Source: RI-153 sp963721725 (GTDB taxonomy: Bacteria; Chloroflexota; Anaerolineae; Caldilineales; Caldilineaceae). Taken from it: 64,000 bases of DNA. A program made the position numbers and the translations under genes. Below the pieces are notes generated by a model. The model was not told where the DNA came from and ran no database searches. It saw only the letters and a list, made by a program, of their open reading frames with translations. The stretch spans positions 145,597 to 209,596 of the forward strand of contig CAVRLX010000022.1 of NCBI GenBank assembly GCA_963721725.1. Direction: 5' to 3'. Below are positions 9,442-20,100 of the stretch, piece after piece (the stretch's first letter is position 1; each line of letters begins with the position of its first letter).

Positions 9442-9732
9442 TTACGGACCAATGAGAACATTCACTGCGCCTTTGATAATCGTATCCGGCGGTCCTACAC
9501 ACGTTGCCAGATCGCCCACCCGGGCAGCAGGCAGACCCCCAATCAACACGGTGGGGCTACCGGGTCCGATAATCGGCCCCCCCACATGGGGCACAATGCC
9601 GTTGACCATAGGGCATGCATGCATATCGGTCAGGCGGGCAGCGGGTTGTCCGCCGATTAAAACGGTGGGAAATCCTATGACAATTACCCCACCGTGAGCG
9701 GTATTATCGCCCATGCGAGCGGCTGGTGCCAT
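9442..9732 (-). CDS. PAAR-repeat spike tip protein
   Basis: 96 aa made almost entirely of the PAAR fold: MAPAARMGDNTAHGG, then FPTVLIGGQPAARLTDMHAC, and SPTVLIGGLPAARVGDLATC. PAAR proteins cap the VgrG spike and sharpen the tip of contractile injection systems, usually binding a metal through His/Cys residues (H13, H38, C40 and C77 by sequence). The ATG has AAGGAG upstream. No C-terminal toxin extension is present, so cargo must load elsewhere. A palindromic element separates it from the upstream VgrG gene. Confidence 0.95.
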   Translation of the reverse strand: MAPAARMGDNTAHGGVIVIGFPTVLIGGQPAARLTDMHACPMVNGIVPHVGGPIIGPGSPTVLIGGLPAARVGDLATCVGPPDTIIKGAVNVLIGP

Positions 9733-9749
9733 GGTGGCTCCTTTTGCGA

Positions 9750-9843
9750 GTAACTATACAGCTTCAGGTGCGACACACTGGTCTGGATTTAGGCTACAAC
9801 CCTGAATCCTCTCCTGACCAGTGCGTCGCACCTGAAAGTTACT
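9750..9843. repeat. Family A palindromic element, copy 2
   Basis: Inverted repeat between the PAAR and VgrG genes. The arms read outside-in AGTAACT..TTCAGGTGCGAC(a/g)CACTGGTC, around a loop that matches copy 1 closely. The arms differ at one core base (GACACAC against GACGCAC). It lies inside the operon, so if it acts as a terminator or RNA-processing hairpin it would tune expression of the PAAR-baseplate part. Confidence 0.85.
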
Positions 9844-9850
9844 TTTGCGA

Positions 9851-11674
9851 CTAATTTAATTTAATCAATGTACCCTGAATGTTCACAATTCCCGAACTTT
9901 TGAGTTCTGCCATAGCGTTGCCCTGAATCGAGATGGTTGACATGGACCTCACCTCCATTGCCGCTGCCTCAATTTTAAGGGGAGAAGTCACCTTAAGTTC
10001 GCTAGGCGCATTCGCGCTCATCTTCAGAGAGGCTCCGGCTTTTACTTCCGTGTCGGCAACACTTTGCATGAGGATCTTGCCGTTGGCCTTGATGGTAATA
10101 TTGCCACCCGCTTCAATCGAGATATTTTTTTGCGCTTTAACGTTGATATCGTTGTTCTGCGAATCAATCACAATCTCGTTTTGCTGCGTCTTGTCGCGGA
10201 TCACAATCTGGGCCGCCGAGTCGCTATCGTTGAGGACAATGATGTGGCCGCTGCGCGATCGCATTACCCGTTGGACAACCCGGCCATTTTCAACGACTTT
10301 GCCCGTTGGCTCTGGGGGGAGATCTTTGCCATTCCACAGCCCGCCCACAATATAGGGATACTGTGGATCGCCATGCTCGAAAGTGACCAGCACTTCATCG
10401 TTGACTTCGGGCAGCCAGAAGATGCCTCGGCTAGCACCAACACCCGGGGCTGCGATGCGTACCCAGTTGCTTTCAATTTCTTTACCCTCAAACTCTGGCA
10501 TCCACGGATACTTGACCTTGACACGTCCCCAATTCTTCGGATCCTTCAAATTGGTGACAATTGCCGGGACCACGCCGTTGATCCGGTTTTGATAGAGAGA
10601 ATGAGATTGATGACCATCCAAGAGGTGAAACAGGGTGGCGGAGTTGCGTCCGTTAATGCCAAAGGACGTTTCCCATGCCCCATCGCGTCGGTAGACATGG
10701 CGCACCGAACTTACAAAATAATTCCCTGAATAGGGTCCCACTTCCTTCAGTTCGACAGCGTGGCCGACTTTAATCTCGGCATCGCCAAAGGCCACACCTT
10801 CGGCCTGTAGAAAGGTGCCATCTACATCTGAAAAATAACCGCTTGCTATCGATTCGGCTGCCTTCTGGCTCGTGACTGGCGTGTTAACCAGTGTCACTTC
10901 TGGCCTATCGGCAAAGGCCTTCTGGCCCGCTTTGCCCCCAATGCCGTTGACAGCGCCAATTTCAACAGAGACGGAAGGCGTTTTGGCAACCCCAACAATT
11001 TTTTGTTTTTTGGTGGGATCCCAACTATAGACCTTGACGCTCGTGGGCTGATGGGTCGCTTCGTGGCGTGGGCGAAAACTGCGCAGATTGTGACCCCAGC
11101 TCAAAACTGGGCGTTTGCCGCCCAGATAGTCAGCCTTTTTAAAGTAAAATTTATCGTCCTCCACATAAAATTGATAGCCCAACTGTTCCGCGCGGATGGC
11201 TATCCATTCCATATTGGTTTGGTTGTTTTGCAACACAAATTCATGAACGATCTGCGGATTATCAACGCTGCCCGCGGTTAGCCCATTCTCACCGAGCATT
11301 TTTTTGATAATCGCCGCGTCATCTAGATCGGTAAAAGTGCGCGTCTTTTTACCTCGGTGCATCCTGTGCGATTTATCATAGGCGTGGATCATCAGGTTGC
11401 AACGACCGTTGTCTTCAAAAACAGGCTCAATTATTGTGATCTCACCATTAAAAAGCGTTCTGCTGGGCGCATCTCGTACAAAGATTTTCACTGCTTTGCC
11501 CAATTGAAAAGAAGTACCTTCGATGAATTTAAACGACCTGTCATACAGGTTGATGGTACACATACTCGGCATGCGCGTCGTGTTGTCTACAATGATCTCT
11601 TGTAGCTCATTCTGCCAGGCACTATCTTCAACTCCATCAACCGAGAAGGCCAGTTGTTCAAATTGATGCGGCAT
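9851..11674 (-). CDS. VgrG-like spike protein (phage baseplate assembly protein V domain)
   Basis: 607 aa. The N-terminal about 330 residues are the gp27/gpD-like hub (FNGEITIIEPVFEDNGRCNL, MHRGKKTRTFTDLDDAAIIK). An OB-fold gp5 domain follows (GVVPAIVTNLKDPKNWGRVK, YPWMPEFEGKEIESNWVRIA, IFWLPEVNDEVLVTFEHGD). The C-terminus is the beta-helix spike with repetitive short strands (IEAGGNITIKANGKI). It forms the central trimeric spike and docks the PAAR tip. It begins 9 bp after the LysM gene, consistent with the Afp7-Afp8 gene pair. Confidence 0.95.
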   Translation of the reverse strand: MPHQFEQLAFSVDGVEDSAWQNELQEIIVDNTTRMPSMCTINLYDRSFKFIEGTSFQLGKAVKIFVRDAPSRTLFNGEITIIEPVFEDNGRCNLMIHAYDKSHRMHRGKKTRTFTDLDDAAIIKKMLGENGLTAGSVDNPQIVHEFVLQNNQTNMEWIAIRAEQLGYQFYVEDDKFYFKKADYLGGKRPVLSWGHNLRSFRPRHEATHQPTSVKVYSWDPTKKQKIVGVAKTPSVSVEIGAVNGIGGKAGQKAFADRPEVTLVNTPVTSQKAAESIASGYFSDVDGTFLQAEGVAFGDAEIKVGHAVELKEVGPYSGNYFVSSVRHVYRRDGAWETSFGINGRNSATLFHLLDGHQSHSLYQNRINGVVPAIVTNLKDPKNWGRVKVKYPWMPEFEGKEIESNWVRIAAPGVGASRGIFWLPEVNDEVLVTFEHGDPQYPYIVGGLWNGKDLPPEPTGKVVENGRVVQRVMRSRSGHIIVLNDSDSAAQIVIRDKTQQNEIVIDSQNNDINVKAQKNISIEAGGNITIKANGKILMQSVADTEVKAGASLKMSANAPSELKVTSPLKIEAAAMEVRSMSTISIQGNAMAELKSSGIVNIQGTLIKLN

Positions 11675-11683
11675 CGATTACTC

Positions 11684-12352
11684 CTACCCACCCAAAGGGG
11701 TCAATTTGAGCAGGGTTCCAGGGCGTAAATTCATTGGATCGGCCAGATTGTTGCTTTCGGCAATGTGTCGCCATGCTGCCGAATTCCCATATTCGCGATA
11801 GGCGATCCAATCGAGCGTCTCCCCCTCCACCACTGTGTGCATTTTGCGCGCATAACTGCGCGATGTGGGATTCTGATAGGGCAATTCCGTAGGATCTTCT
11901 GCCTGCCGAAAGCCAATCCCCACCTCGGCGCGCAGTGGTTTGCCGTTCCGATCAAACAGGGTATAGGTAATGTCTACCTTGTCAATGGTGACCTGATAGG
12001 TGCGGTATTTCCCCCAATAAAAACGGCAGAGCGGAGGGCGTTTCAGATCAGGATCAATGTCCATGAACCCAACTAACTTATTCAAATCGACCATAATATC
12101 CGCCTTGGGCACGGTCTGCCCCTCCAGCGGAATCGTCCCGTCAAAGATGGCGTTGGGGATGGAAAAGCTTGCCGAGTGACCGCCGGCAAAATCAAGCTCT
12201 TCGGTATTGCCACCAGATTTTTTCGTGCGCTTCCAACTGACAGACTTGGAAAAGCTTAGCGTCGTGGGATTGTACATAAATTCCACCGACTGGCTGCTTT
12301 TTGAACCTTCAACCACTTCAATTTTGGCTTTTTGAAATTCACCAGAGGGCAT
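11684..12352 (-). CDS. LysM-domain hub/tube-initiation protein (Afp7-like)
   Basis: 222 aa, as in the CIS LysM proteins that join the tube to the spike. The N-terminus has EFMYNPTTLSFSKSVSWKR; the middle contains RFYWGKYRTYQVTIDKVDIT; the C-terminus is a LysM domain (HTVVEGETLDWIAYREYG, then AAWRHIAESNNLADPMNLRP). In these particles the LysM is structural rather than murein-binding. The gene starts a sub-block LysM-VgrG-PAAR-gp25-gp6. A TATAAT with extended -10 (TGGTATAAT, minus strand 12583-12575) lies upstream in the 356-bp gap. Confidence 0.93.
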   Translation of the reverse strand: MPSGEFQKAKIEVVEGSKSSQSVEFMYNPTTLSFSKSVSWKRTKKSGGNTEELDFAGGHSASFSIPNAIFDGTIPLEGQTVPKADIMVDLNKLVGFMDIDPDLKRPPLCRFYWGKYRTYQVTIDKVDITYTLFDRNGKPLRAEVGIGFRQAEDPTELPYQNPTSRSYARKMHTVVEGETLDWIAYREYGNSAAWRHIAESNNLADPMNLRPGTLLKLTPLGG

Positions 12353-12516
12353 AGGGAGGCTCCGTTACCACAAATTAAGGCCAAACCAGAGAAACAATGA
12401 TCCACGAGGGCAACTCTTTTTTGTGCTTCTTCATCTCCCGCGTGGCTCAGTGAATTGTTTGCAATCACGGTTTTTTCTAGCATACGAAGCAGCGCCACAA
12501 AGCAAGATTCTCTGCT

Positions 12517-12557
12517 CTTTGAAAAATCTCCTTGTGCGCGGCTGCGGAGTATAGCTA
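12517..12557 (-). repeat. Dispersed 40-bp intergenic repeat, copy 2
   Basis: Matches 4446-4486 over about 40 bases: minus-strand ATACTCCGC, CACAAGGAGATTTTTC, AAAGAGCA. It lies 165 bp upstream of the LysM gene and just downstream of the candidate TATAAT. The rest of the 12353-12708 gap holds no recognisable gene. Confidence 0.6.
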
Positions 12558-12574
12558 AAGAGAAAGTGAGGGGC

Positions 12575-12583
12575 ATTATACCA
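12575..12583 (-). promoter_or_regulatory. Possible extended -10 promoter element for LysM-to-baseplate genes
   Basis: Minus strand reads TGGTATAAT, a perfect TATAAT with an extended TGn. A convincing -35 hexamer at 17 bp is missing (TTGCTT lies 19 bp upstream, TTGGGA 15 bp). The 12353-12708 gap is the longest in the second half of the operon, so an internal promoter here is plausible. Confidence 0.35.
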
Positions 12584-12708
12584 CGCCGCATTCAATCCCA
12601 AGCAACCACAGCATTTCTTCACAGAGTAAGCCTTCCTCATGCGCAGCAATGTCAGCCTAGCACGCCATCGTGACCAAACCGTGACATGCAAGAAAAAGGC
12701 GACCCATT

Positions 12709-15700
12709 TCAGCGTGACAACCGATCCCGCTCCAAACTCAACATGCGTTTAATCAACGGATAAACCTTGTCTGCCAGTGTATTCCAATCGGGTTCGCCTC
12801 TCTCTGCGCTCTCTCTCCCTTCTGTCTCATCGCTCTCGGTGGATTGTTCCGTAGTTTGTGATCGCTGCACTGTCAGCGGTGAAGAGGGCAGATGAACGCC
12901 TGCGGGTGGGGCAACGGGACTCTCCGCAGTGGGGGGCGCTTGCCGTGTAACTGGGATATGAAACCGCTGGGCCACAGGCATGGCCGCCGCCGACAGGCCC
13001 GCCAACACGGGTTGGGTTGGCGAAACTGTCTCAACGTCGGATCGCCCAGCGCGCTGTACTAACGGCATCCCCTGAATGGATGTCGGCGGGGGGTGGGTTG
13101 TGGTGGGCGTCTCGATAGGTGGCGTGCTGCGTGCGGCCAACGGGCGTTGTGGCGCACGCTGGACTGCCCATTGGCCCACGCTGCGCTCGACGCGCTCAGC
13201 CACCTGTTCCTCGGCGGCGGGGCTGCGCACAATCGAGGTTGGCGCCAGGGCAAAGAGCGGTAACCCATCATTGCCCGCCTCCAGTTGGGGCGACCGCTGC
13301 ACCGGCGCGTGTCCACTGGCAATCACGTGGGTTAACTCGTGGCTCAACAAGGCCAGATTCTTTGGCTGCTCCAAGCGCGTGGCCGTCTCGCGCTGGAGAT
13401 AAATCGTCTCCCCCTGGGCGGCGGCTTCCACACCCATTGGCTCCAACCCGGCCACCTGCATACGCACGCCGCTAAAATCGCGCTGTAACACACTTTCCAG
13501 CAATGTGCGCGGGCGCATGGGCAAGGGCATTCCCCCAGCAGGCCGCGCCGCCAGTTGACCCGCTGCCCGTTGCACCCGATTCACGGGCGAAGCGGCGACA
13601 CGGTCTGCCCGCTTGAAGCGCCATCCAGCCTCTTCCATCTCTGCCAAAACTTTTTCACTGTTCTGCGGCAGCGCCGATTCTGGCGGCAGCAACGGCGTTC
13701 CGTTGCCCCTCCACAGCGCCGATGCAGGCGTAAACTGCCGTCCGTCCACCGTGCGTTGGGCCAGATTTGCGGTGGCCTGCGTGCGTGTCGCCATCTCTGC
13801 TTTGCCCGCCCGCGGCACACGGCGCTCGGCCTGCCTGCCCAGCCAACTTTCCACCCGTTGGGCCATGGTCTCCTCTGCGCCCAGGCTTAAATTCACCAAT
13901 TGTCGCGAAAGCGTACGCGTCAAAAAGGCCTGGTCGGCCAGCGGGAGCGGTTGATCCTCCGCTGTGCGCTGAATCGGCGGTGCATACCCCGCCGCAGCAA
14001 CGTGGGTCAACTCGTGGCCCAGCAGCGCCAACGCATCCGGCGAATCCAAACGCGCCGCAGCGGGTGACAGATAAACCGTGTTGCCATCCGCCGCTGCCTC
14101 TATGCCCAGTGCGCCCAGTGCGGCCATTTGTACACGCACCCCGGCAAAATCGCGCTGCAAAACCCGCTCCATCAGCGTGCGCGCCGTCTTGGGAATCGGA
14201 CGACCACGTACCGGTTGCGCCAAATCATCCACACTCTGGGCCATTTCTGGCATTAGCGCACTGGCCCTCTCTGTGCTGCGTTTAAAGCGCCACCCGCTGG
14301 CTTCCATGCGTTGTAAAATTGCTTCACGGGCCGGAGGGGCAACCTGCTGTCGGGGGCTGCGTAGGCTGGGCGAGCGTGGGGTAGGTGAACTTTCGGCACG
14401 CGCCCACGCCATCGGCTGTGCGGTTGAGGAGAGCGTTTCCGTGGGCTGCGAATCGTGGCCCAATAGACGATCTAATGCCAGCTCAAGCGGGGCAAAGTGT
14501 GCGATTGCGCGCATAACCGCTGGCACAGTTGCAGGTTCATCCACTTGCCACAACGGAGTCTGGTTGAGAGAAGGGGGAGGCAGATTGGGGACGGGCGTCG
14601 CCTCTTCCCCCATGCGTTGGTGCGCCTCTGGCAAGGCCATGCTCGCCAGCGTTGATGCGTTTCGGCGGCGCTTTCGGCTCTCTGGGGGCAGGGTGTCCTC
14701 GCGCAGCAACGCCCGTCGCCATGCCGCGGAAACCGGCTCCAGGCCGCGCGCACTTCGCTGTGCCGTCACCTGCTGCACACTTTGGCGGGCCAGATTGCCC
14801 GGTGCTAAGGGCGCTGCCAGAGAGGGCGCGGGCAACTTGACGGTATCAAGCTCTTGTATAACCGGGCGCGCTGCCTGAACTACCCTCGCCCGACCCACAG
14901 GCGACTGCGTTGGCGCGGCCTGGCGGCGGCGTGGCTGCGCAGTCTCCGGCTGTGTGTTGGGGCTGTTAACCGTAGCCGACTCTGCGCGCGCTTCGGCTGA
15001 TTGTTCCCTCTGACGCAAGATCAGTGCTGGCGCAGACGTGCGCTGCCCAAGAATTTCGCGGTTCAGTATCGGTGCTGGCATGGCGTTGGACGACACCGTA
15101 GACAGGTCGGTGGCTGGGGCGAATGACTCCGCCAAATGGCGCTGGGCGCGATGGGCCGTGGGCTGAATTCGTCTCAGTACCCACGAGCCGCGCCCTGGGT
15201 TGGTTATATCCCTAAGGGCAACCGCTGCGCGCTGTAGACCATAGGCACGGGACGGTTGCACACGCGGTAACCCATGTTCATGGGGGGCGCGCTCGTTTAA
15301 TTGCAACAACGTGCGGGTCATGGCGCGCCCTCTGGCCTGCGTTTGGCCTGATGTCACGATCTGCCCCGATTGTGCGGCGCTGACGGTTCGCTGTGAGGGG
15401 GAGACCGGGGCGCGACGTGTTGGAGCAGCGGGTGCGCGGGCAGCCGTTGGTTCTGGCAGCGCTGCCTGGGCGGGCGCTTCGCTGGCAAGCTGGCGCAAGA
15501 TCAACGGCAATGATGGGGGCGGAGCGCTTTCTTGTAGCGGCTCGTGAACCCTCTCATCGGCGCGTCGAGCGGGAATGGGCGACCGTAAGTCATCTGCCCA
15601 TGGTGTGAGCGACTGTTCGCTTTCCGGTGCAATGGGCTGGCTTGCACGCTGCTCATTGCCCGCGGGCAGCGAAAGTGGCCCCGGCGCCATCATGCCGTGG

Positions 15701-17141
15701 CGCGTCTGGGCAAAATCGCGCTGAATCAGACGGGTTAGCAATGGCGCATGGCTACTTTGGGGGCGTGGGCGTCGTGGCAGCTCTAAACGCTGTGGCGTCA
15801 TCTCTGTTGCCACACCTGCCACGTTTTGCGGAAGGATTCTGCCCATTGGGTTCTCTGTGAGAAGCGGGCAACACCATTAACGGCGCGGCGGATCGCTCTA
15901 TTCGTGCGCTGGTGGCGCGCTCAGGTTGCCGCTGCGCAATCATAGCGGCGCGGGCCGACTGCACGGGGGACTGCGCTACTTGATCATGGCGCGTGAGCGC
16001 TTGTGTGGCCTTGGCCGGCGATGACGCATAAACTGTGCGTGTCTGGCGCAAAATTTTCGCAAAGTGGCGAGGGGGGCGTTGACCCGCCATATTTTGATCG
16101 GGCTGTGCGCGAACATGCGTGCGGAGAGCCGCCTGTTTTTCTCGCGGCGCGCGCTGTGTCGTCGTGGTTTGGGGCGATGTCGGTGTAAATCGCGCCCACT
16201 GCCGGGCAAGGGTTTCGGTCTCCACCACAGGCGTGATTCCCTGGCGACGCACAAAAGGCGGCAACGGCAGAGCGCTCAGCGGTTCGGCCAGAGAGAAGGG
16301 AGGGGCCATAGGTGACAAAGAAGACACACCGAGGGAAAGGGCTGGGGCGGGGCCGTGCCATTGTTCGACCCCACACAGGCGATTCGAAGGCAAACCCCTC
16401 TTCTCGAAACGCTTCTGCCCGCGCCCTTGGCTGGACCTGTGCAGATGGATCTGCACTCTCGCTGTCATCGTCGGGGGCGATGGTGGGCAACATGGCGGCT
16501 GTCCACAAGTCTGAGGTGGGCACAAAGGCGCGACGTGCCGAACTATTGGCGGCAAAGCGCTGGGCATTGGCGGCAGTATCGCCTGCCCGTTGTGCAAAGG
16601 GCGCTAGGGGATTGGTCAGCGGCTCGGCTTGAACCATGTCGCGGGCATGGGCTTGCCGCGGCAAGGTTGCCAGCAATTCCGTACGCAGCCGTTGAGCTAA
16701 GTTGTGACGGTTGGGCATGGCTCGCGCCAACGCCTGATCTCTCTTTGACGTCTGCACCCGGTCGGTTGGCCTTGATTCCGCACTCCGCAGGGGCTGCGCG
16801 CGTTCGCCGGTCGTTGGCGTAAACGCTCCGGGGGCCAGCACGGGGTGCATCTCAAATGGGGGGCGAACATTCCGGGAATGGACGGGGCGATGCGGATCTA
16901 GGGCGTACGATTCTGCTCTATTCCCGAAAGACTGATCGCTGCCAAACGGCGATGCCGCGGTCACCATGCCCAGGCGCAGATCGCTAAAATCGCGCTGGAG
17001 CACGCTTTCCACAAGCGAGCGTGTGGCCGGTTCCCTCAGGTCGGGCATGGGGGCAAAGGTGCGCTTCGCCGGTGCCGAGGGAACCGGGCGCACCCCAGCG
17101 CTAGTCATGGGCAACGCCGGCGGCTGAATCGCTGCGCTCAC
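12709..17141 (-). pseudogene. DUF4157 giant protein, apparently one gene broken by two frameshifts
   Basis: Three minus-strand segments join in order: 17141 to about 16330 (GTG start overlapping the upstream TGA), about 16330 to 15860, and about 15876 to 12709. Each switch occurs without in-frame debris, the first in the C-run CGGCCCCGCCCC. Joined, they encode about 1475 residues. The protein is rich in Pro, Ala, Gln and Arg, so probably mostly disordered. It contains four QRDF motifs (near 16990, 15715, 14150, 13490). The last two are each followed after about 50 residues by LLGHELTHV and LLSHELTHV, the HExxH of DUF4157, a zincin-like domain common in eCIS loci. The C-terminus LADKVYPLIKRMLSLERDR resembles the 63-aa protein at 21882. 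The last segment alone (1045 aa from ATG 15846) could be a functional product. A cargo or internal particle protein is the best guess. Confidence 0.7.
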
Positions 17142-20100
17142 TTTTCGGTTTGGCCGCCCCTGAGCACGGCGTGGACTGTGGCGGCGGTCTGCTTGGGGCG
17201 CGCTGGGGGTGGCTGCACAAGACGGGATATCTTGACCTGTGGCGTGACTTGTTCAATGCGTCCTGTGCCCAATTCCAGCGATTGTGCCGCGGGCGCAGCG
17301 GTCTGTGCCAACTGGCGCAACGGCAGATCCAGGGCTGTAAAGCTTGCTTGGATGATCTCTTGCGGATCTTCGTTTCGTGTCCGTGGCAAGGCACGCTCTG
17401 GGCGTGGTTGCTCCAGCGTGGGGAGAGCAAAGCGTTCGTTGGCTTCATCCAGCGCGAAGATCGGCTCTGCTGCGCTGCTCTCCATGTCCCGTGTCGCCTC
17501 CGATGACAGCCATTGGGTGGCGTGCCAACTCCGCGAAACCGGCTCCATGCCATATTGCCGGGTGCGCCGTGTCCAGAGATCGGCTGCCGCCTGGACCGTT
17601 GCCCCGGGTTCTAGCCGGGGTTCGGAGTGGCGCCCCTCTCCATTACGTGGGAACCTTCGTGCCTGCACAGGCTGCGCTGTTGACCCAACTATCCCAACTT
17701 GGCTGGGCACATTGGGAAAACGGGGAGATGGGAGCGCTGGCTGTCTGGTTCGATTGTGGGCGGTTGACGAGGAATCGGTCTGCGCTACTCTCTGCCTTGT
17801 AAGATGATCTCGCCTTGTCCCGCTAAAATTACGTCGGACCCCAGGTCGCGAAAAGTCGGCGTGGCTCAGTGTCGCCAGTGTGCGTGATAACAAGGCCGTG
17901 CGCGGTGTCTTCACATTTGGGGATGCAGGCGCGGGCAGACTGCGCGCCAAGGGGCCTTCGCTTAAACTCTCGGCGCGTGTGCCGCTAAAATCGCGCTGGG
18001 CGACGCGTTCCCACAGTGGGCGTGTAATGGATACCCTCGCCTGCGCCTCGTTGGCGCGGCTTTGATCCGGCGCGTCAGCCTGCGCCGTGGCCGTGATGGG
18101 CAAGCCAGGGCGTGGCGAATCTGTCGCTTGTCGAGGCGCTGGCGGGTTTACCAAGCGCTGGGCTTGGGCTGCGCGTGGGCGGGGGGGCTGGATGCGCTCA
18201 ACTGCTTGCCGGAGTTGCGTGGCGGATGGCGTGAGGATCTCCGCCGCAACAGTCTGGGCAAAAGAGCGATCCGTGGCGGTGGTGTGGGCAAAGCGCTGCA
18301 CAGCATATTCCAGCGGTGACCACGTTGCCGTGAGGGCTGAAGGCCGCGGGTCGCTGGTTTCGGCGGGGAAATCTGGCCGCGTGATTGGCAATGGTTGTGT
18401 GTCGGGTTGCCAACTTTGCGAGATAGGCTCCACATGGCGTTGAAGAGCCGCGCGCTCGGCCAGGGCAGTGATGCGCTGCCCAAGCCCGCCTGGGGCGAGC
18501 CGTATCGTCACGCTGGGCGGCGTTTCTCCAGTTGCCTGGGCTGGTTGTCGTTGCAGAGCAGCGGGCTGGCTCTTGTCGGTGGCTGCACTGCGACGGCTTA
18601 ACGCTGCCAACGTGCGTGAAAGTCTTGCTGTGTGCCCATGTGGGGGGTGCGCCAAAGGCACGCTTCCGACATCGGGCCGGCGTGCGCGGGGCGGGGCCAA
18701 TCCCTCGCCCTGGGTGGAAATGCGCGCTGCTTTTGGCGTCGCGGGGAGTCGTAGCGGGCCAGATGCCAGCGTGGCGGCGCGCGTACCGCCAAAATCGCGC
18801 TGGGCCACGCGCCGCCAAAGAGCGGGAGCGGCGGGCTGTGCGCGAAGCTGTGTTTGCGGAGATCGCTCTCGTTGCACTGTTTGGCGATTCGGCTCTGGGC
18901 TGACAAAGGGAGCCAACTGTGAGCGGCTTCGCGTAAGTTGGTCAACGGCTCGGCGCGTCTCTGCGGTTGTGGGACTGTGCATCTCCATCGTGGCGGTCTG
19001 CGCTGGCAGCATTGACGCAGCGGCTTGGGCAAAACGCTGCACAGCCAGATCCAACGGGGTCCACTGCGCGGCCACGGCTGGGATTGGATCTGCGCTTTGG
19101 GTCGGAAAGGGGGGCTGTGTGGCAGGCACGATGGGCCACAAATCGGCGGTTTGCCAGCTTTGGGAGATCGGTTCAAGAGTGCGCTGGACGACGGATCGTT
19201 CGGCTAGTCTCTGCGAAAGGGTTGCCGTGTGTTGATGCGTGGGACGCACAGGCGCAGGGTCGGCAACGAGCCGGGTTGCGCTGGGCTGGCCCCCAGGCTC
19301 ACCCTGGGCGAAAATGGCATCTGGTTTCGGCAGCCTGGGCGGCTTTATTGCCTCCGATCCCAAGCGGGCGGCGCGCGTATCGCTAAAATTGCGTTGGGCG
19401 ATGCGTTTCCAGAGCGAGGGTGTCGTTTGACGTTGGGCCTGTACAGTGTATCCATTTCTATCTGGCTGTACGCTGGCAAGACGGGTTGCTCGCAGGCGTT
19501 CCTGTGGACGCCGCTCAATGGCCTGGTGGGTCTGTGTGGGCGTTGGCATTTCCACCGTGCCGATCTGGGTTGGCAGCGGCGTGGAAACGGTGGCTTGGGC
19601 AAAACGCTGTACGGCCAGATCCAACGGTGACCAAACTGCATCGGTGACCGGGCGCAACGGCGCGTCGGTCTGAGGCGGCGAAAAATCTGGCCGCGCAGAC
19701 GAAGCAAGGGCGGGTAAATCAGTGCTTTGCCATAACTGTGAGATAGCCTCCAGGCTGCGTTCTGCCAGAAAGGGCGGCTTGGGTGTGCGTGCGATGTCCC
19801 GTTGCCATACTGTGGGCGCAGGGCGCAATGGGTGGATCTGTAACTCGGCCAGTGTGTGGGCGCGCGGTGGCAAAGGCCGGGATGATGGCGTGGGCTGGCG
19901 TTGAATCGTGGCGGTGCGCTGCCCTGGGGTTGGCTGCACACGGCGCGCCATGTGGACCGGCGCGAGTTGATCAGACAGGGGCTGCATGGCCGACGCGTCG
20001 GGCGGCGTGATGTCATCCTCGGTGCGCCAAGTCATTAACCGGCGCAGCGGCGGCAGCACAAAATCTGTGAGGGCCACAGGCAAAGAGTGGCGTGTTGCTG

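Noticed and set aside
13767..14878. Long plus-strand frames over the DUF4157 giant
   Set aside because: High-GC shadow frames; compositions are Arg/Pro/Ala-rich without motifs, while the minus strand holds HELTH and QRDF motifs.
18468..19235. 255-codon plus-strand frame over the 1428-aa protein
   Set aside because: Shadow of the repetitive minus-strand gene; its apparent repeats (AKRCTA) mirror the antisense modules.
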